From contig DIVF01000048.1 in assembly GCA_002423285.1 (NCBI GenBank), positions 1 to 55,008 of the forward strand: a DNA stretch of 55,008 nt, given 5' to 3'. Position numbers and translations under genes: made by a program. This document shows positions 8,898-17,710 of the stretch, in pieces; within the stretch, counting starts at the first letter, position 1; the number at the start of each line of letters is the position of its first letter. Source of the DNA: Micavibrio sp. UBA6139. Its GTDB lineage: Bacteria; Pseudomonadota; Alphaproteobacteria; Micavibrionales; Micavibrionaceae. Below the pieces are notes generated by a model that was not told the DNA's origin, ran no database searches, and saw only the letters and a program-made list of their open reading frames with translations.

Positions 8898-8917
8898 GAA
8901 GGGGGCACGCCCCCTTC
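8898..8917. repeat. GC-rich intergenic hairpin, copy 1
   Basis: GAAGGGGG and CCCCCTTC flank CACG, a near-perfect palindrome between two convergent genes. A close relative lies at 39625-39645, also between convergent genes. It probably acts as a factor-independent transcript end for both strands, although no T-run follows. Confidence 0.55.
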
Positions 8918-8942
8918 AAACTACCCCTTAAAATCCCTTATT

Positions 8943-10454
8943 TTACGGCTGTTTTGGCTGTACTTGCGTCACATTGATCGCCTTGTTTTCAAGGTGACCA
9001 TGCAGCGTGTGGTGCTGCACGATGTGCATATTATGCGCCACGCTGATGATGATGGTGTTTGGCAATTTTTCAACGATGGAATCATAAAGCGCGATACCTG
9101 CGTCTTTATCCAGAGCGGCTGTGACCTCATCCAAAATCAAGATATCGGGGTGGTGCAGCAGGGCGCGGGCAAAGACCAGACGTTGCTGTTCACCGCCGGA
9201 CAGGCGTTTGGACAGAACGTCGCCGTTGACAACTTCGCGGGCCAGATAGAAGGCTGCGCTGCCTTCTAAGAAGGTTGCAACTTTTTTGGCGCTGCGTTTC
9301 AAAAGCGGGTGACGGACCAGATCAATGCCTTGATCCAGATCGGCTGAAACGGTGTTGACGAACAGGCTGGTGAGGCCCCCGGCGGTGCTTGTTTTATCAA
9401 GCCCGTACCAATCGCGGTTGCGCAGCGGCTCGGCGGCACCATTGAACAGTTTACCGATCCATTTTCCGGCTTTGTTAAAGGCAAAGTTCCAGGTCAGTTG
9501 CGGTTCCAGTTGTTTTAAAATTGCGGTCTTAACCTGGCGGGCAATTTCGGCGCATTGGAATTCGCACAGTGGGTTTACATGAGCCTTAATCAGGGCCTTT
9601 TGCAGCTTATTTTGCAGCGAATCTGTAATGTGATCCGCAAAATAGTTCAGGCGGCTCATGTTGATATGTTCAACTTTGCCGATATTTTTTTCAATCAGGG
9701 CTGGAACATCCTTCACCAGATGATCAGCCAGTTTTTGAACCAGTGCACGGTTCAGTTCATTGCTGATCTTGGCGGCCATGGGTTCGATCTGGCTGCGCGG
9801 GACGCTGTGCCCGACATGAGAGTCGAGCGCTGCGATCAAACTCTGGCGCAGGTGACGTTCATTTTGGAAGCTAAGCGATTGTGCAGTGTCGATATTTTCC
9901 TTCACAATACGTGGAATGGTCATACACAGGGATTGGGCCAGAAGATCCATCTGTTCTTCTTGTGTTACGTCATTCGCAATCCCGTTCAGGCAGCTTGGGA
10001 TTTGTTCCAGAACTTTGTCGATCACATGATGTGTCTGGCGTTCCGGCAGGAATTGAACCAGACGGTCATGACCAACGGCGCGCAGGGCTTTTTCAATCTG
10101 GATATCGTAAAATTCGCTTTCCGGGCGCGGGTAGGACAAAACGCCCTTCAGCGACAATGTCGGCATATAGGCACGCTGGGATGCGGTGATAATGCGGGCA
10201 TTGGCAGGCAGGTCGATCTGGCCATCGCCAGATTCCCACAATTGGCGAATGGCACGGATCAGGGTTGATTTACCGCTGCCCGATGCGCCGCTGATAATTA
10301 AACGGTCGCCCGGTTTCAGGCTCAGGTTCAACCCCTTAACCAGAGGTGTACCATCATCAGGACGGTTGAGGTTCAGGTCGGAAACGCTGAGCGCGGCGGA
10401 GCCGTCTTTACGCTGGGTTACATGAATATGTTTTGGTTTGTTTGCATCGGTCAT
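8943..10454 (-). CDS. ABC transporter ATPase with large helical insert (SbmA/BacA-type exporter)
   Basis: This 503-residue ATPase pairs with the membrane protein encoded just upstream (four-base overlap). It has Walker A GASGSGKST (56-64), Q-loop region around ASQRAYMP, signature LSGGEQQR (418-425), Walker B ILILDEV (438-444) and H-loop His474. It most resembles the nucleotide-binding domain of YddA-like transporters (GDGQIDLPANAR, GEQQRLVFARALLHHPD). Unusually, about 270 residues (roughly 138-405) are inserted between the helical subdomain and the signature. The insert is mostly predicted helix, without membrane segments or recognisable motifs. In the usual family the ATPase is fused to the membrane domain and this stretch is short. 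Confidence 0.85.
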   Translation of the reverse strand: MTDANKPKHIHVTQRKDGSAALSVSDLNLNRPDDGTPLVKGLNLSLKPGDRLIISGASGSGKSTLIRAIRQLWESGDGQIDLPANARIITASQRAYMPTLSLKGVLSYPRPESEFYDIQIEKALRAVGHDRLVQFLPERQTHHVIDKVLEQIPSCLNGIANDVTQEEQMDLLAQSLCMTIPRIVKENIDTAQSLSFQNERHLRQSLIAALDSHVGHSVPRSQIEPMAAKISNELNRALVQKLADHLVKDVPALIEKNIGKVEHINMSRLNYFADHITDSLQNKLQKALIKAHVNPLCEFQCAEIARQVKTAILKQLEPQLTWNFAFNKAGKWIGKLFNGAAEPLRNRDWYGLDKTSTAGGLTSLFVNTVSADLDQGIDLVRHPLLKRSAKKVATFLEGSAAFYLAREVVNGDVLSKRLSGGEQQRLVFARALLHHPDILILDEVTAALDKDAGIALYDSIVEKLPNTIIISVAHNMHIVQHHTLHGHLENKAINVTQVQPKQP

Positions 10455-11797
10455 AGCGATGGTCCCTTCGGTGCTGTGTTTTCACCGGATGGTGGCTGGT
10501 CTTGTGCCAGCAATTTTTGTTTTTCGGTAATGTCTTTATTTGATTGTTGAATACCGTCCGTCAGGCTGGCCAGACGAATGGATGTCGCGCTGAGATCGGC
10601 CAGACTTTGGTAGTTATCAATAAACCAGCTGAAGGAGCTTTGAACCTGTCCAAAATAATAGGCGGTTTTTTGTAAGGCACCAAAGGTTGCAACTTTTCCC
10701 GCAATAATCATCGGCGATGCCGCAGTGTAGGGCACAACAATGGACATGTTACCGTAGAGTGCACGGGACAGGACCAGTTGTTTCCGTTTCATAATGATGC
10801 TTTGCGCGTTTTGCATCACGGTGTTGAAAGAATTTTTCAGGATTTTCTTTTCCTCCTCCGCGCCGCCGTTCAGGGCGATGGATTCCGCGTTTTCTGAAAT
10901 ACGCTTCAGGTCAGAACGGAAGAAGGCTTCACGCATTTGTTGCTGGCGGTCGAGGTTAACCAGCGGACGACCAATGGCATGGGTGACACCCGTCCAAAGA
11001 CCCGCATAACCAGCCGCTATCCAGAACATAACGCCGGGAATTACAAATTCTGGCCCACCAATGGTGGCAAGGTTGAAATCGCCAGACATCTTCCACAGCA
11101 AAGTAGAGAAGGTGGCTAGGCTCAACACCGAACCAACCGCATCGGTGGCCAACGACATAACGCCGCCGGTGAATTTATTGATGTCTTCTTGAATACGCTG
11201 GTCAGGGTTTTCTGCATTACCGTAAAGGGTTGGCAGGCGGTAGAAGGCGTTATTGCTGAGCCATTCATTATTATACTTCTCAGTCATCCATGTTCTCCAG
11301 CGGAGTGCTGTGAACTGGGCGAGGGAGAAGCTCATCGCGACGGAAGCCATGAATTTGCCAACCACCAGGCCAAAATCACCGACCACGGAGGGTAGGGTTT
11401 TAAATTGTTCCTTCATGATGTCGGCGAATTGAGCAGGATCACTGAGGGCCATATCTTTATTCTTGGCGGCAGCGGTGATTGCTGTCTGGAACAGGTCAAA
11501 GAAATTACCCTGCCATTCCGAGAATTGAACCAGAATATCCACTTGCCAGATGGTCGCACCAATTGCGCCGATCAACATCGGCCACGCGATCATCTTTTCG
11601 CGGTTGCTGGATTGTGTCCAATAGGGGGTGATGAGTTTGAACGTCGAGCGCAGCGTGTTGTTCGCCGTGCTAAGGCTGGTGCTGCCAAGCAATTCTGGGC
11701 GAATGGGCGCGGTCGATGGTTCGATCAGATCGTCTTTATATACTGGCGCGGAAGCCCGGCCAAAGACCTTGGCGAGCCGCTCTTTAATATTTTTCAT
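10451..11797 (-). CDS. SbmA/BacA-like ABC transporter membrane subunit
   Basis: An inner-membrane protein of 448 residues and first gene of the pair, ending over the ATPase start. Family marks are RWRTW (166-170), YRLPT (186-190) and the NPDQRIQEDI box near 197-206, all typical of SbmA/BacA and of the YddA/BclA transporters that import or export peptides and related compounds. Hydrophobic segments lie near 70-90, 140-165, 220-240 and 250-275, and the last 50 residues are hydrophilic. Because the ATPase is separate rather than fused, this is a two-gene version of the BclA/YddA architecture. The transported substrate is unknown. The start is backed by AGGGATAAG upstream. Confidence 0.88.
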   Translation of the reverse strand: MKNIKERLAKVFGRASAPVYKDDLIEPSTAPIRPELLGSTSLSTANNTLRSTFKLITPYWTQSSNREKMIAWPMLIGAIGATIWQVDILVQFSEWQGNFFDLFQTAITAAAKNKDMALSDPAQFADIMKEQFKTLPSVVGDFGLVVGKFMASVAMSFSLAQFTALRWRTWMTEKYNNEWLSNNAFYRLPTLYGNAENPDQRIQEDINKFTGGVMSLATDAVGSVLSLATFSTLLWKMSGDFNLATIGGPEFVIPGVMFWIAAGYAGLWTGVTHAIGRPLVNLDRQQQMREAFFRSDLKRISENAESIALNGGAEEEKKILKNSFNTVMQNAQSIIMKRKQLVLSRALYGNMSIVVPYTAASPMIIAGKVATFGALQKTAYYFGQVQSSFSWFIDNYQSLADLSATSIRLASLTDGIQQSNKDITEKQKLLAQDQPPSGENTAPKGPSL

Positions 11798-11889
11798 AAT
11801 TTCTTATCCCTGTTATGACCATAACAAAGCAACCGCCATGCGGTTTGTCAAAGAAATTATAAAAATTCATGCAAACGCTGTGTGAAAGA

Positions 11890-12333
11890 TTATTTCGCCT
11901 TTGGCGTCACGGCACAGGTTAATTCGCTTTTGGCGACCAATTTGCCGTTATCGGCATGGATGAGGATATCCCAGACATGCTTGGATTTACCGAGGTGCAC
12001 AGGGCGGCAGGTGGCGGTGATATGCCCATCCATGGCCGGGCGCAGGTGGTTGCAAGTGATGACCGAACCCACCGCATAATATTGCGCCGGGTCCACGCAC
12101 ATCAGGGATGCGAAGCTGCCGATGGTTTCGGCCAGCACGCATGTTGCGCCGCCATGCAAGATGCCATGGATTTGATGTGTGCGGCGATCAACCGGCATGC
12201 GGGCCTTCACGTAGTCATCACCGATTTCGGTGAATTCAATGCCAACATGATCGACGATGGAATCGTGCGTGACGAAAAATTTTATTTCGTCGGGTGTGTA
12301 TTTTTTGAACCAGATCATGATGGCCGCTCGCAT
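11890..12333 (-). CDS. Hotdog-fold acyl-CoA thioesterase (PaaI-like)
   Basis: This 147-residue hotdog protein probably hydrolyses an acyl- or aryl-CoA. The active-site helix reads IHGILHGGATCVLAETIGS, with the conserved HGG and the following Glu typical of PaaI/YdiI-type thioesterases, and NHLRPA is the usual central strand. It begins with MRAAIMIWF; a second Met six residues in is an equally possible start because neither has a clear Shine-Dalgarno. It is divergent from the methyltransferase gene. The specific CoA ester cannot be told from sequence. Confidence 0.8.
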   Translation of the reverse strand: MRAAIMIWFKKYTPDEIKFFVTHDSIVDHVGIEFTEIGDDYVKARMPVDRRTHQIHGILHGGATCVLAETIGSFASLMCVDPAQYYAVGSVITCNHLRPAMDGHITATCRPVHLGKSKHVWDILIHADNGKLVAKSELTCAVTPKAK

Positions 12334-12388
12334 TTTCCGAATTTGCGTTGATGACGAAACATAATAGTATCATTTCATGGAGAATGTC

Positions 12389-13192
12389 ATGAGTGTTGAT
12401 AACGCGATCATCGAAAATTATACCTCTGCCGGGTTATACGACCGGATGATTGAGGTGATGGGGCCAGGGCCAGTGACCTTGGATGGTTTGGCAGTGGTCG
12501 ATAATCTTCATGTCGGTGGCCGGGCGGCGACACGCTACCTGATGGAAAATATGACTCTGACGGACGGGATGGCGGTCTTGGATATTGGATCGGGTCTGGG
12601 TGGGCCGGCACGCCACATCGCATATCATACAGGTGCGAATATCACCGGAATCGATTTAACTCCTGATTTTTGTGAGATTGCCACGCGCTTTACTGTGGCG
12701 GTTGATATGCAAGACCGCGTGTCTTTCCATGCGGGGACGGCGCTGGCAATGCCCTTTGCCGATCAATCTTTTGATGCGGCCTATACCATTCACACGGCGA
12801 TGAATATCGAAGACAAGGCGACATTATATAAGGAAGCCTTTCGCGTTTTAAAGCCGGGGGCGCAGTTTGGCATCTACGACATTACATGCGGGGATGATCC
12901 GCGCGATCCTGAATATCCGTTACCGTGGTCTGCTGTTCCGCAGACAAGTTTTCTTGTAACGGTGGCTGACATGGCGATGCTGCTCGAGATGGCCGGGTTT
13001 GAAATCACCCTGCGTGAGAACCGAAAACAATTCGCGTTGGCTGCGTTGCAAAGGGGGCTGGCAGAGGGTTCAACCGGGCCGGGGCCACGCATTCGTGGCG
13101 GTGATTTTGCCACCCGAGTCGCGAATCTGGCTGCGGCAGTGGCAGATTCACGGTGTGCTGTGTGGCAAATTATATGCAGAAAACCTGCATAG
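12389..13192 (+). CDS. SAM-dependent methyltransferase
   Basis: A class I methyltransferase of about 267 residues. SAM-binding motif I is VLDIGSGLGGPARH, the acidic residue of motif II is in GIDLTPDF, and FDAAYTIHTAMNI occupies the post-I/motif IV position. The segment DNLHVGGRAAT before motif I is characteristic of small-molecule N- or C-methyltransferases of the sarcosine/sterol type. I place the start at ATG 12389 (MSVDNAII) because GGAG lies six bases upstream; the upstream in-frame ATG 12377 overlaps that ribosome-binding site. The substrate is unknown and no operon partner is adjacent. Confidence 0.8.
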   Translation: MSVDNAIIENYTSAGLYDRMIEVMGPGPVTLDGLAVVDNLHVGGRAATRYLMENMTLTDGMAVLDIGSGLGGPARHIAYHTGANITGIDLTPDFCEIATRFTVAVDMQDRVSFHAGTALAMPFADQSFDAAYTIHTAMNIEDKATLYKEAFRVLKPGAQFGIYDITCGDDPRDPEYPLPWSAVPQTSFLVTVADMAMLLEMAGFEITLRENRKQFALAALQRGLAEGSTGPGPRIRGGDFATRVANLAAAVADSRCAVWQIICRKPA

Positions 13193-13361
13193 GCAGGGAT
13201 AGGGTCGGCAATAAAATGGCCAAAAACCCCCTGAAAATGGGGTAAAAAGCAAAAAAATGCAAAAAAATGCCTATAACTGTAGGGTTAAATGAAAAAAACT
13301 ATCGACCTGCGGCGTTTCCTGCATCATGAATGGATTATGAACAAGCTGATGTGATTCTCAA

Positions 13362-13386
13362 AAACGTGGTGTTCACCACTGCGTTT
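13362..13386 (+). promoter_or_regulatory. Hairpin in the 5' leader of the HU-like gene
   Basis: GTGGTG-TT-CACCAC (13366-13379) is a perfect inverted repeat. AAACG on the left and CGTTT on the right extend it with a small bulge. It lies about 50 bases before the HU-like start and could be a leader RNA hairpin or a protein-binding site. Confidence 0.35.
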
Positions 13387-13438
13387 GTGATTAAAGCAGC
13401 AGAAATTCCACAACCAAACCATATGAGAGTTTGAAAAC

Positions 13439-13891
13439 ATGGCTACTAAAACAGCAACCAAAGCAGCACCGAAAGCCGCAAAAGCAGCCCCTAAAGCAGC
13501 AGCGAAAGCAGCTCCTAAAGCCGCAGCAAAAGCAGCAGCACCGAAAGCAGCCGCTAAAACAGCAGCTCCTAAAGCAGCAACAACCTCCACAACAAAGGCT
13601 GTTACAGCACCAACAGTAACACTGAAACAAATCGCGGCAGAACTGGCTGAAAAGCACGAGCTGACCAAAAAACAAACCAATCTGATCATGGATGATCTGA
13701 TTGCTCACCTGGTGAAAAACCTGAAAAAAGGCAACCGTATCCGTATGGCTGGCCTGGGCATTCTGCAAGTTCGCAAGCGCGCTGCTCGTATGGGCCGCAA
13801 CCCTGCAACAGGCGAAGCGATTAAAATTCCAGCGAAAAAGAAAATCGCTTTCCGCGCTGCTAAAGAACTGAAAGAAGCAGTCGGCAAATAA
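13439..13891 (+). CDS. HU/IHF-family DNA-binding protein with histone-H1-like N-terminal tail
   Basis: A nucleoid protein of 150 residues in two parts. Residues 1-57 are an Ala/Lys/Pro low-complexity tail built from repeats such as KAAPKAAAKAA, resembling the C-terminal tail of histone H1. Residues 58-150 are a full HU domain (TLKQIAAELAEKHELTKKQ, then GRNPATGEAIKIPAKKK with the DNA-inserting arm). The tail probably neutralises DNA non-specifically while HU bends it. GAGAG upstream of the ATG can serve as ribosome-binding site, and a strong terminator follows, so the gene is monocistronic. Its 246-bp leader contains an inverted repeat. Confidence 0.92.
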   Translation: MATKTATKAAPKAAKAAPKAAAKAAPKAAAKAAAPKAAAKTAAPKAATTSTTKAVTAPTVTLKQIAAELAEKHELTKKQTNLIMDDLIAHLVKNLKKGNRIRMAGLGILQVRKRAARMGRNPATGEAIKIPAKKKIAFRAAKELKEAVGK

Positions 13892-13918
13892 TTTCTTGCC
13901 CCCAACGAGGCAATGAAT

Positions 13919-13956
13919 AAAAAAACCCGTCCCTTGCAAAGGGGGCGGGTTTTTTA
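13919..13956 (+). terminator. Terminator of the HU-like gene
   Basis: AACCCGTCCC pairs with GGGGCGGGTT (one G-U), flanked by an A-run and a T-run of six. The A-run on the left could also let it work on the minus strand. Confidence 0.85.
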
Positions 13957-13995
13957 ATGGGTGATATTAATGGGCAGCTGTTGCCGGGTCACCGT

Positions 13996-15489
13996 TCAAA
14001 GCGATGGTTTAGGGGCAGCGTTTTTCGTACTCGGCACCAGCAGATCATTCAGATACCCGTTCGATAGCAGTAATCCTGTGAGAAAAAGTTTTTCTTCCAG
14101 ATCAGCGCGGCGGTTTGGCGCGTTATGAAGTTCTTTGCGCCATGATTCAAGTTGGTTAAACACGCCTTGGCGTGCTGTCTGTCCATTGCCCTGTGCAAGG
14201 CGTATGGCGGATTCCATGGTTGTATAAATATCAAGCTTCATGGTGCTGGGGATGGCCACGGCCAAGTCTTCACTGGTTGGTGGAACAACGTCTTCCTTTT
14301 TAAGGACAGGTGTTGCTGTTTTTGTAAGCAAGCGCACCTTGGCGGCCACGGTACGGGTCAGATATGCATTCAGGAACGCAACATTGCGTGTGGCGTTTGC
14401 ATCACCCGATGACGCCTTCTGTGTCAGGGCCTGAACATATGAATCACCTTTTTCTAAATATGTGGTCGCCGTACGGAATTCTTCCTTTGTCAGGGCATGT
14501 TTATGGGTCAGATCAGTGGCGATACGTTGAATGTCGGCTAGGCTGTAGGTTTTTACCTTATCCAAACCAACGCTGTTAATATGGGCCAATGCGGCATCGT
14601 GGGCCGGGGTGGTGTAATAGGAAATGCCTGAATAATATTGCGCATCGGTCTTTGGGGAATAAGCCTCCATCATTTTGGGGCCATTCCAGCGTGAATGAAC
14701 AGCACGGGCATCGGCGGTGTGATTCAGGATGTCGAGATCGCCCTGTGATGCCATTGTTAATGTGGCGGCGACATCGGCAAACATTTCGGAACGGTGAATG
14801 CCATGCGCGTATTCAAAGCCTAAATCCTTGTGAATGCTTTCGCGGGCCTGAACAAATTCCCGGTCCATGCAATGCCATGTTTCGTGCCATGCCACGCGTT
14901 TTGCCATTTGATAGGGGCCGGGATCAACTACCGCTCGTAAATGTCTGGGCCCGGCTTCACCAATCCACCCTTCGAGAACAGTTCGTGATGAACGATCCGG
15001 TGTTTCCGGTATGATCACGCATATATCGGGGGTATTGGCGTTGCTATTGGTTGTGTTCAGGTGCAGGGCCTGCGGGTTGTTGCTGTTTGTGCCATAAGGA
15101 CCGCCCATCGACCAGAATATGCCGGAATAATCCTTGGACGACAGGTTAAGGTCGCGTTCTTGTAAATGGAGATAGAGTTTCTGTCTGGTTGAATCCGCGT
15201 TTGGTCCGGTGGTGGTGTTGACCTGATCAATATCAAGAATGGCAACGCGCAGGGCGGGGTTCTTGGTTGTTCTCAGATAGTCATTCGCCTGACGCTCGAT
15301 ATCCGCAATCATGGCCGATGCCGTTGTTGTGTTAGACAGCAGGCGTTGCGGTTGCTGCTGGGGTGTCGGTGTTGCATAGATTGTTGTTGGCGCGCTGGTG
15401 GTGGCGCAGCCAGAAGCCATCATAAAGCTGAGTGAGAGCGCGCCCATAGCATTGCGCAGCCCCTTTGATTGGGGGGTGGATGGTGTCAT
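13996..15489 (-). CDS. Putative HEXXH zinc metallopeptidase lipoprotein
   Basis: An unfamiliar protein of 497 residues with an N-terminal export signal (KGLRNAMGALSLSFMMASGC) ending in a probable lipobox Cys at residue 28. Residues 202-206 read HETWH, a zincin HEXXH motif within VAWHETWHCMD. Thirty residues later HRSEMFADVAA supplies a plausible third zinc ligand (Glu235), an arrangement seen in many metallopeptidases. I therefore infer an envelope-anchored protease, but there is no recognised family match. I chose ATG 15489 over two upstream Mets because AGGGACA precedes it and it gives a clean signal peptide. It is divergent from rlmN. The C-terminal 200 residues are predicted helical. Confidence 0.7.
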   Translation of the reverse strand: MTPSTPQSKGLRNAMGALSLSFMMASGCATTSAPTTIYATPTPQQQPQRLLSNTTTASAMIADIERQANDYLRTTKNPALRVAILDIDQVNTTTGPNADSTRQKLYLHLQERDLNLSSKDYSGIFWSMGGPYGTNSNNPQALHLNTTNSNANTPDICVIIPETPDRSSRTVLEGWIGEAGPRHLRAVVDPGPYQMAKRVAWHETWHCMDREFVQARESIHKDLGFEYAHGIHRSEMFADVAATLTMASQGDLDILNHTADARAVHSRWNGPKMMEAYSPKTDAQYYSGISYYTTPAHDAALAHINSVGLDKVKTYSLADIQRIATDLTHKHALTKEEFRTATTYLEKGDSYVQALTQKASSGDANATRNVAFLNAYLTRTVAAKVRLLTKTATPVLKKEDVVPPTSEDLAVAIPSTMKLDIYTTMESAIRLAQGNGQTARQGVFNQLESWRKELHNAPNRRADLEEKLFLTGLLLSNGYLNDLLVPSTKNAAPKPSL

Positions 15490-15632
15490 TTTGAATGTCC
15501 CTGTCATTTTTTGATTATTCTGCGGAAAATCATTATATGAAAAACGGTGTAATGTCATGTGTTTAGCGTAACCTTTTGCTTTTTCAGCATAATTCAGTTA
15601 GTTTCGCGCACCCAATCAAGGATTTAAAGCAA

Positions 15633-16766
15633 ATGAGTGTTTCTTCCCACGCCACCAGTTTTGCGGCCCCGCGCACCGACGCCCAAGGGCGCATTCAACT
15701 TATCGGGATGAGTCTGGCAGAGATGCAGGACATCATGGCCACGCATGGCCTGCCCAAGTTTCGCAGCAAGCAGGTCTGGCACTGGGTCTATCGTCGCGGT
15801 GTGCGTGATTTCGAAATCATGGGGAACCTGCCCAAAGAGATGCGGGCCTTGCTGACCGAAAAATATTCAATTGACCGCCCCGAAGTTATTACCGAACAAC
15901 GCTCCAGCGATGGAACCATCAAATGGTTGCTGGCAATGTCCGATGGTCAGCGCATTGAAACAGTCTTTATTCCAGAGGCCGAGCGCGGCACGCTGTGCGT
16001 ATCATCGCAAGTCGGTTGTACGCTGACCTGTAAATTCTGCCACACGGGCACGCAGCCCTTGGTGCGGAACCTTGGTCCACATGAAATCCTGCAACAGGTG
16101 ATGCATGCGCGCGATATTCTCGGCGAATGGCCGACCTCGGAAAAGGGTGATAATCTGGGCCGCGACCTGACCAACATTGTTATGATGGGAATGGGCGAGC
16201 CGCTTTATAACTACCAGAACGTCGCGAAAGCCCTGAAAATCTGTATGGACGATGATGGCCTGGGGATTTCAAAACGCCGCATTACGCTGTCCACATCCGG
16301 CGTTGTCCCGCAAATCACGCAATGCGGTGAGGAGTTGGGCGTTAATCTGGCCATTTCCCTGCATGCGACAAATGATGAGCAGCGTTCGGCCATTATGCCG
16401 ATCAATAATAAATATCCGCTGGCTGAATTGCTGGAGGCTTGCCGTACCTATCCAGGCGTCAGCACCATTCGCCGCATCACGTTTGAATATGTGATGTTAA
16501 AGGATGTGAATGATACCGATGCCGATGCCCGCCGTTTGATGATGATGTTGCGTGAAATTCCTTGCAAGGTGAACCTGATCCCGTTCAATGACTGGGAAGG
16601 CAGTGGTTATGAATGCTCCCCGATGGAGCGCATTCGTGCCTTCGCCAAAATTTTGGAAGATGATGGGTATGATGCGCCAATCCGCAAGACACGCGGTGCG
16701 GATATTCTGGCGGCATGCGGTCAGTTGAAATCTGAAAGCACGCGCCTTCGTAAATCCGAAGCGTAA
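15633..16766 (+). CDS. rlmN: 23S rRNA/tRNA adenine-C2 methyltransferase RlmN
   Basis: A radical SAM enzyme that methylates A2503 of 23S rRNA and A37 of some tRNAs. The 4Fe-4S ligands are in CTLTCKFCHTG (CxxxCxxC), and the two methyl-transferring cysteines are represented by VGCTLTC and the C-terminal LAACGQL. The substrate-binding core includes GMGEPLYNY and LSTSGVVP. The start at ATG 15633 (MSVSSHATS) fits AAGGA ten bases upstream; the longer TTG start has no such site. At 377 residues it is typical for alphaproteobacteria. It is convergent with the GNAT-like gene, three bases away. Confidence 0.96.
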   Translation: MSVSSHATSFAAPRTDAQGRIQLIGMSLAEMQDIMATHGLPKFRSKQVWHWVYRRGVRDFEIMGNLPKEMRALLTEKYSIDRPEVITEQRSSDGTIKWLLAMSDGQRIETVFIPEAERGTLCVSSQVGCTLTCKFCHTGTQPLVRNLGPHEILQQVMHARDILGEWPTSEKGDNLGRDLTNIVMMGMGEPLYNYQNVAKALKICMDDDGLGISKRRITLSTSGVVPQITQCGEELGVNLAISLHATNDEQRSAIMPINNKYPLAELLEACRTYPGVSTIRRITFEYVMLKDVNDTDADARRLMMMLREIPCKVNLIPFNDWEGSGYECSPMERIRAFAKILEDDGYDAPIRKTRGADILAACGQLKSESTRLRKSEA

Positions 16767-16769
16767 AAT

Positions 16770-17618
16770 TTAAGCAGGAACATACATCTTCGCATCAAAG
16801 GCAACCCGGCTCGGGTTTGCCTTCATGCCTTGCGTTTCATTAAAGACCACACGGTCAATCGCCGCATAGGTGTCGCGCAGGCGAAAGGCGAGGGATGGGC
16901 GGTCTGTTGCCTGTACCGGGTCTTGGATAATGGCGGTGTTACGCCCCTCAATTTCGGCGATTGTCACGCGGTTAATGATGGCAGTTTGTTGTTGGGCGGC
17001 CTGTCTATTGAACAAAAAGAACACGCGGCGGTCCATAGCGGTTTCGCCACTTTGTTTGGGGCTGGCCACATCCTGAAAAAGTCCTGAAATCACGCGTCCA
17101 CCTGCCTTGGTCACGGCGGAGATTTGCGGATAGCTGTTGATACTGGTGCGTAGCAGGACATTGTCAAACCCGGCCAGCGCATTACATTCAATCAGGATCT
17201 TCTTCATCGTCCCGGAAATGCCACGGCGGCGTAGATTGGCGGCAACGCCGTCTTCTGCGAAATAGGCACAGCGTGTTGTGTCCAAAAGGTCAGAAACGTG
17301 GCTGGCGACGGATTCTTTCGCGGCGAGGGGGATGGAGGAAACGAAGGCTCCGATGCGGCCCTCATTATTTGGATCGCGGGCTGTTAATACCAAACCGCCT
17401 TGATCCACTGCGGTCATGAAGAAGCCAAAGACTTCGTCATCGGTGAATGTTTCGAAATAAGGGGCTTCGGCGAAGACATCGCGGTACAGGGTCAGTAAAC
17501 CATCCCCCGCGGCACGTTCCATACTTCGTGTATCGGACACCCAGTCGATGGTCAGATTGTTTTGCGCGCCCGTTTGTGCCACGGTTTTCGTGATGTTTTG
17601 GCGAATTGCGGTTGTCAT
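16770..17618 (-). CDS. Putative GNAT-family acetyltransferase
   Basis: A protein of 282 residues whose central part fits a GNAT acetyl-CoA-binding motif: VAANLRRRGISGTMKKIL contains the R-x-x-G-x-G/A type loop, and it is preceded by beta-strand-like GRIGAFVSSIPL and followed by VLLRTSINSYPQI. The C-terminal third (from about 200) is not recognisable. It may modify a protein or small molecule. It is not in an operon: rlmN faces it and msrA diverges from it. The N-terminus seems cytoplasmic, with no signal peptide. The assignment rests on the single motif and is moderate. Confidence 0.55.
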   Translation of the reverse strand: MTTAIRQNITKTVAQTGAQNNLTIDWVSDTRSMERAAGDGLLTLYRDVFAEAPYFETFTDDEVFGFFMTAVDQGGLVLTARDPNNEGRIGAFVSSIPLAAKESVASHVSDLLDTTRCAYFAEDGVAANLRRRGISGTMKKILIECNALAGFDNVLLRTSINSYPQISAVTKAGGRVISGLFQDVASPKQSGETAMDRRVFFLFNRQAAQQQTAIINRVTIAEIEGRNTAIIQDPVQATDRPSLAFRLRDTYAAIDRVVFNETQGMKANPSRVAFDAKMYVPA

Positions 17619-17710
17619 TTTGTCACTACACCCAGTATTATTGTATTAGCACGTTAATACAAATTTAAAGGCTGCGTCAAACAAAAATCATGGGAAAAGG
17701 AAAGAAAACC

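Noticed and set aside
5507..8908. Long open frames antisense to the indolepyruvate oxidoreductase gene (up to 296 residues)
   Set aside because: They mirror a strongly coding plus-strand gene, lack ribosome-binding sites and family motifs, and arise from its codon composition.
13445..13600. Short tandem repeats that could suggest a CRISPR-like or satellite array
   Set aside because: They are codon-level repeats encoding KAAPKAA units in frame with the HU domain; there are no spacers.
13391..13939. Cys/Phe-rich 182-residue antisense frame over the HU-like gene
   Set aside because: It is the complement of the Lys/Ala repeat codons (GCAGC and AAAGC), so the apparent Cys-rich repeats are an artefact.
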